Part shown: piece after piece, positions 59,215-64,000 of the stretch
Layout: each line of letters opens with the position of its first letter
How positions within the stretch are numbered: the first letter of the stretch is position 1
Source: Sesamum alatum
Lineage: Eukaryota; Streptophyta; Magnoliopsida; Lamiales; Pedaliaceae
Reading direction: 5' to 3'
DNA length: 64,000 nt
Assembly (NCBI GenBank): GCA_034509735.1
Contig: JACGWO010000012.1
Span: 5,082,367-5,146,366, forward strand
Translations under genes and position numbers: made by a program
Notes under the pieces: model-generated
Told to the model about the DNA's origin: nothing
Databases searched by the model: none
The model's input: only the letters and a program-made list of their open reading frames with translations

Positions 59215-62200
59215 GTTAAGAAACATGAATCATGGTGCATATCGCCACAAAATCTATTTTAAGGTGCAAAATGGCAAAAATTCATTTTAAAAATACCAAT
59301 TATCATATTGTCTGTTTCATGTGGGAAATTAGAGCTCACACAGATGGAAAAGGACTTTGGGAGTTTCTTAAACAAGGGACCAAAACTCCTATTAGTTATT
59401 GGGAAAAAAAGAATTTATCTAATGAAATTTAGCCAAATTCAATTTATTAATTATACTTATTATATAATGAATTATGCTTTCGTGGACTCTATATTTAATT
59501 ATATAAAAAAATAAAATTTACGGGATTTCATTGATCTTATCTTAAACTATGATTTAAATAAAATTAAGATAAATTTATTTTTTGTAATTTTCTGAAGGTA
59601 TCTTTTCAATTACTGTAATAAAAAATTGACTCCAATTTTATTTTCCCTCACCTTTCTACCGCCCTTTTTCTTTCATAGTTTGTATTTCAGATTTGGAAGA
59701 CCCTACCATCTAATTCTCTTCTTCCTCGCAATCGTCCAGATGTAAGATAAGACCTTCAAGCACCAGAGAAGAAGAGCCAAAGGGAAAAGGAAAAGGAATT
59801 AATTTGACGACTTCTCTCTTATTGTATCTATGTAAGTATCGATTTTTTTAGGTTCTTAATTTGTATGTATTCCTGTAATTGTTTGATTTTTATGGTGTTA
59901 CGCAGCTTGAAACTTTTTGATTGATGTAATGGAACTTTTCTGGATCTTCTGTTGCATTTTATTGTTTGTGTATTCTTTGTTTGAATTGTGAATTTTGTAG
60001 CATGAGGAATGGTGATTTTGATTGAAAAGGAGGAAAATGATATCAACTTAAGGGTAGGCATGTGAAACTCAATCATTCAAACTTCTGTTAATTTTATTTA
60101 TTCTATAGAAAATTCTTCTGTTTGTTAGTGATACCGTGCAATATTTGTCCTTTTTATCGATTATCATCCTATTTATGTAGATTATTTGAAGTTTCGATTT
60201 CATTGCATTGCTCACTTTAAATTTTGTACTTTTGGTTAGATCCTTCTTTTTTTATATATAATTTCTGGAGTTTTGGTTGAAAGTTGTTAGGATTTAGAGA
60301 TGCTCAATTTTACTTAAAAAATACAGGATCTTTTGCTAAATTTCCTTTTCTGGGGTTACGGTTCAGTTGATTAACCTTTTCGCTTAGCATCACGTCCGCA
60401 AGTACATTGAGTTGTGTAGAAATTCTAGTTGTCGTACTTTCTTAATTCGCACATGTTCTTTTGATCAAGGAGATGAGATACGCATGAAGTGAGTTTGTGT
60501 GTAAAGATGGTTTACATACAATCATATTTATGTTATGCTATTTATATGGAAAGCTACGTGATTGTGGAGTTGAGAACTATCTAGGCCAGGTGATTGCAGC
60601 CCACTTGAATAATCAGGACTTTGGGAGTCAGACTCACTATGGCTGCATGGTGATGCATGTATCAATTGATGACGTTTTTTCTGAATAAAAAGGCATTGTT
60701 TGGTTTTGTTTTCAAATCTTAATTTTAAATTTGTAGTATTTTTACGTGAGTTTTTATTTGTGTATTGAGTTTTGTGTGAAAAATGATAATATATTTGAAT
60801 TGATATGCTATGTGATAGAGTTTCTTACGAAAGGACATGATTAGAATGAAAAAATGTTTGAATTAGGATGTTTTCTAATAATTTTTTTGTGCGTGAATTC
60901 GTAATAGGAAAAAGATGTGTTTGGATAAAGATGTTTTCTGATATAAAAAAGGCGTAATAATTTGTAGCTTTTTGAATGAAAATACATGATAGAATGTATT
61001 TTCTAAAATTTCCGGTCAAATCCAAAAAAAAGAAAAAAAGGCTCAGTCCAACATGATCTCACAATTTGAAATAGTATGAACTTAAAAATGACCTTTTGAA
61101 AATGAAACCAACCAAGGCCTAATATTCTCTCAGTTTTTATAGTTCAAAATTTAGGAGTTTCCGTTCAAAAGCCACTTCAAAGAGTATTTTTGGGATAGCC
61201 ACAGGTTAGGCATGATTAATCGGAATGCTCAAATTCATAATTAAAGGCATTCAATCTTTTTCTTTTCCTGTGGAGCAAATATCTTGTGTTAGCCATTTTG
61301 TAAACCCTGGGGAACTGAACATTTTGTAATAAATCCTTTGTCCTTTTCTTTAATAGAAGTGACCAGTTATATTTTAAAATACATTGAAACATTTTCAAAT
61401 ACTTTGAAACATGATACAATTCAACAACTTATATCAAAACATAACAAATAGACAACAACATAATGAGTAGAAGCTACTATAAAATAGGAAAATACTCAAA
61501 TAGGAAACTTCTATCAAATGAAGAGCTTTACAGTTTGTTTGTTTGGACGAAAAAATTGATGTTGATCGGAAACTTGATGTATAAGAAAAGTGGATAGAAG
61601 GGAAGTAAAATTTGACATATATGGAATCCCTCAAAAGTGCAATTTGGTTTCCGTCCAAAGTGAGTGGAACAAGTGTAAGTATGAAGTTGGAAATACAAAA
61701 AAAGTCAGTTTTACCTTATTTACTATATAATACCTATAGACACAATTTACCTGTCAGAAAAAATTCCTATTATTATGAGATATTAGCATTTAAAAAACCT
61801 TCCATTCTTGTTTTGTTTTAAGCATATTTTTTATTAGTAAGTTTTCAATTTTTTTTTTCATAATTTGAAATTGTTTAAGGATTAAATTGCTAGTACAAAA
61901 TGAAGATAAGAAGGTTAATTGGTAAAATGATAGAAGTCAGTCTTTCCTTGAACTTATTTTTCTCGTACAAACAAGGAAAAATATTTAAAATTTACTTTAT
62001 TTCGATCATACCAAATAAGCTACAAAACGTATCATTCTTTCCCCTTCTCCAATCACTTTTCCTCATCCAGTAACTTTTCCTTCACTGTGATTGAACCAAA
62101 CAAAACCTTAAGGTCTCGGACAAGAGCTTCTTCTCTCTTTTTGCCCTTTTTGTTCTCCCCTTGGGCCTTTAGCCACTGAAGGTAATAGAAAAAGGCTTCG

Positions 62201-62250
62201 GTGTAATCTTTTTCTTTTCTCGACTATTTACTATCTTCTGATATGTCTGG
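59215..62250. other. AT-rich intergenic DNA, no supported gene
   Basis: Around 59640-59830 the CT/GA-rich sequence followed by gtaagtatcg looks like a 5' UTR exon with a donor, and 60480-60690 has a 63-codon frame with no known domain. Neither makes a gene I can support. 62040-62250 may be the upstream region of the PPR pseudogene. Confidence 0.4.
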
Positions 62251-62271
62251 ATTTAGTGTTTGCTATGCATC

Positions 62272-63452
62272 ATGGATCTTATTTCATCTTGCAACATTTT
62301 CGCTTCAGGATTCGCCACCTTAAGCTTTGGAAATCCCATGTTTGTATTGAAATTCGCAAAGCTCTACAAGCGCCTCTACTCATGTTCTTCAGTTGCTGAT
62401 TCAGAAGCCAGTTACCTTACCAAACACATTGATTCTTTCCTCTCTAACGATGTATTGAACTCCAGGACCCTTTGCTCTACTCATGCCTCTATCATAATAA
62501 CCGGTCATGCACATAATAGATTCATAGCATCCAAGCTGATAGCATCTTATGCTTCATTTAACCAGCCTCATTCTTCCACTAAAGTTTTTTATTCCCTCAG
62601 TTTCAAAGACCCTTTTCTTTGGAACTCCATCATCCAAGCCCATTTTTCAAATGGAAACTAGTGCAAGCTATTAAGTTCTTCTCCAAGATGACGTTTTTTT
62701 GGCAATTTGCCTAATCAGTTTACTATCCCTATGGTTGTTTCAACCTGTGCCAAACTTGGTCACTTTATGTTGGCATGAATGTCCATGGATTGGCATCAAA
62801 ACTGAATCTTTTTTGTGGGAATTCCGATGTTGGGGCTTCATTTGTGCATATGTATTCGAAATGTGGGGTTGTGGATAATGCTTCTCACGTGTTCGATGAA
62901 ATTGTTATGAAGGATGTGGTTGCTTGGACTGCGCTTGTGATTGGGTATGTGCAGAATGGGGAGAGTGAGAGTGGTTTGCAGTGCCTTCATGAGATGCACG
63001 GCATTGGTGGCTATGATGGGAGGCCAAATTTTCGGACATTAGAAGGGGGGTTCCAAGCTTGTGGCAATTTGAGTGCTTTGACAGAAGGCAGGTTCTTACA
63101 CGGATTTGCACTTAAATCTGGTCCTCACATATTGTTCAATCTACAGTTTTGTCAATGTATTCTAAGTGTGGTAGTATTGGGGATGCACGTGTTTCATTTT
63201 GTGAAGTTGTCAAGAAGGATCTATTCTCATGGACATCATTTATTGGCGTTTATGCGAAGTTGGGGTATGTTTGTGAATGCTTTCAAATATATTTGAAGAT
63301 GCAGGCTAATAGGGTTTACCCAGATGGAATGGTAATTAGTTGTTTGATTTTGTGGCTTTGCTAATTCCATGAAGGTCTTAGAAGGGAAAGCATTTCAAGG
63401 TTTTATATTAAGGAGAAATCTTGATGTTGATTAGATTGTTCATAGTTCATTA
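62272..63452 (+). pseudogene. PPR (pentatricopeptide repeat) gene, broken and split by an LTR
   Basis: From ATG 62272 (MDLISSCNIF) the first frame holds early PPR units (FIASKLIASYASFNQPHSST, KDPFLWNSIIQAHFSNGN) and stops at 62659. The homology continues in other frames: LPNQFTIPMVVSTCAKLGH, then MNVHGLASKLNLF, VHMYSKCGVVDNASHVFDEI and DVVAWTALVIGYVQNGES (62775-63000), then MYSKCGSIGDARVSFCEVVK (63149) and KVLEGKAFQGFILRRN (63370). The repeat lengths fit the PLS class, whose members bind organelle RNA, often for editing. At least four frame breaks and two stops are visible. The coding sequence runs straight into copia LTR at 63453, so its 3' half lies beyond the insertion. Confidence 0.88.
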
Positions 63453-64000
63453 TGTTAGAATAGGTGACCATGTAGTCAATCTTGGTAGGCGAATTGTAAC
63501 CTATGTCTGAACAATTTTGAAGTTTTTTGATAAAACCTTGATGAATAAGAAAGTGAAATTCATTTGGTGCATACTTTGTCTTTGTTCACTTTATCTACTT
63601 TATAACTGTTCTCTACACAAACAAAGCGCACAGACTGAAATCACATTTTGGGGACTGGGACTACGCTTGGAGGTAGGTCCATGAAATCAGTTCCGTCGAA
63701 TCAGTCTGAAAGTCTCCAAGTCAAGGAATCTCGAAAATGGGTACCGAGATTCCACTTGAGACTTGCACTAAGCATCTGTTGTCGTGTTTCATCAACGGGT
63801 GACGAGGGTCGTCTAAGCTGTGTTAGTGGGTCGGCCTGCTGGGGAGCAGCTGATTGAGGTGACTCACGGGAACCGTCTTAAGGAGGACCTTAAGTAGGGT
63901 CGGCTAGGTATGACGTGAGTTCTCGGTTCCAACGGTACAGGTCAAGTCCTTTGACTTGAGGAATTGCTGAGTTTACCTGTACATCGAGACTGTATCTTAG
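63453..64000 (+). repeat. Copia LTR of the element A family, start of an element on the + strand
   Basis: Starts TGTTAGAATAGGTGACC, the same start as the LTR of element A read on its - strand. It follows that LTR collinearly (aggaatctcgaaaatgggta, tagggtcggctaggtatgac) to the window end with about 90% identity by eye. The preceding five bases catta would be the target duplication; the other copy is outside the window. Whether a full element or a solo LTR follows cannot be seen. Confidence 0.9.

Noticed and set aside
60497..60688. 63-codon frame with a possible upstream 5' UTR-like exon at 59640-59830
   Set aside because: No recognisable domain and no coherent exon chain.
1..64000. tRNA, rRNA or microRNA genes
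   Set aside because: I looked for tRNA-like arms and obvious stem-loop precursors and saw none beyond MITE foldbacks; the tRNA-Met matches are retroelement primer sites.

Overview
The window is nuclear DNA of a flowering plant, most likely a eudicot. It has intron-bearing genes with GT-AG junctions, AT-rich intergenic DNA full of miniature inverted-repeat transposons, and plant-type Ty1/copia and Ty3/gypsy retrotransposons. I cannot name the species. Three host genes and one host pseudogene are visible: a J-domain/DUF3752-type protein (30690-35621), a VND7-like NAC transcription factor (44164-45570), a CYP716-like cytochrome P450 (46200-47805) and a broken PPR gene (about 62272-63452). All four read on the + strand.

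Left half (1-28757): a stack of nested retrotransposons, all on the - strand. Element D (Ty3/gypsy, Tekay/Del-like; gag, protease, PBS, long LTR) occupies 1-5611. Next to it lies element C (Ty3/gypsy, Tat-like, 5612-28757), which has lost its whole pol region but keeps gag and an antisense, intron-bearing gene. Copia element A (6174-24034) is inserted in one LTR of C, and copia element B (about 11425-21258) is inserted in the gag of A. LTR divergence judged by eye rises from B to A to C, as the nesting predicts.

Centre (28758-47805): short tandem repeats, AT-rich DNA, then the J-domain gene, an 8-kb intergenic stretch holding several Mutator-like MITEs and one CACTA-type MITE, then VND7 and the P450. 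VND7 is the master switch of xylem vessel differentiation in Arabidopsis. CYP716 enzymes oxidise triterpene scaffolds. Nothing in the sequence shows that the two neighbours are functionally linked.

Right part (48000-64000): a second Tat element (F, 49010-53949) with an LTR, an antisense gene, a 25-bp tandem repeat and integrase. It is followed by a + strand gypsy element (E, LTR 53950-55720, gag broken at 56302), a third copy of the Tat antisense gene (G, 56303-58530), AT-rich DNA with a foldback element, and the PPR pseudogene. The PPR pseudogene is interrupted by a + strand copia LTR of the A family that runs off the window.

The signals most worth following are: the antisense spliced gene kept in three Tat elements; paired hairpins in the GC-rich leaders of both copia elements; a W-box palindrome cluster just upstream of the copia TATA box; a templated filler at an RT deletion; and two mutually cancelling one-base frameshifts at A-runs in the J-domain gene.
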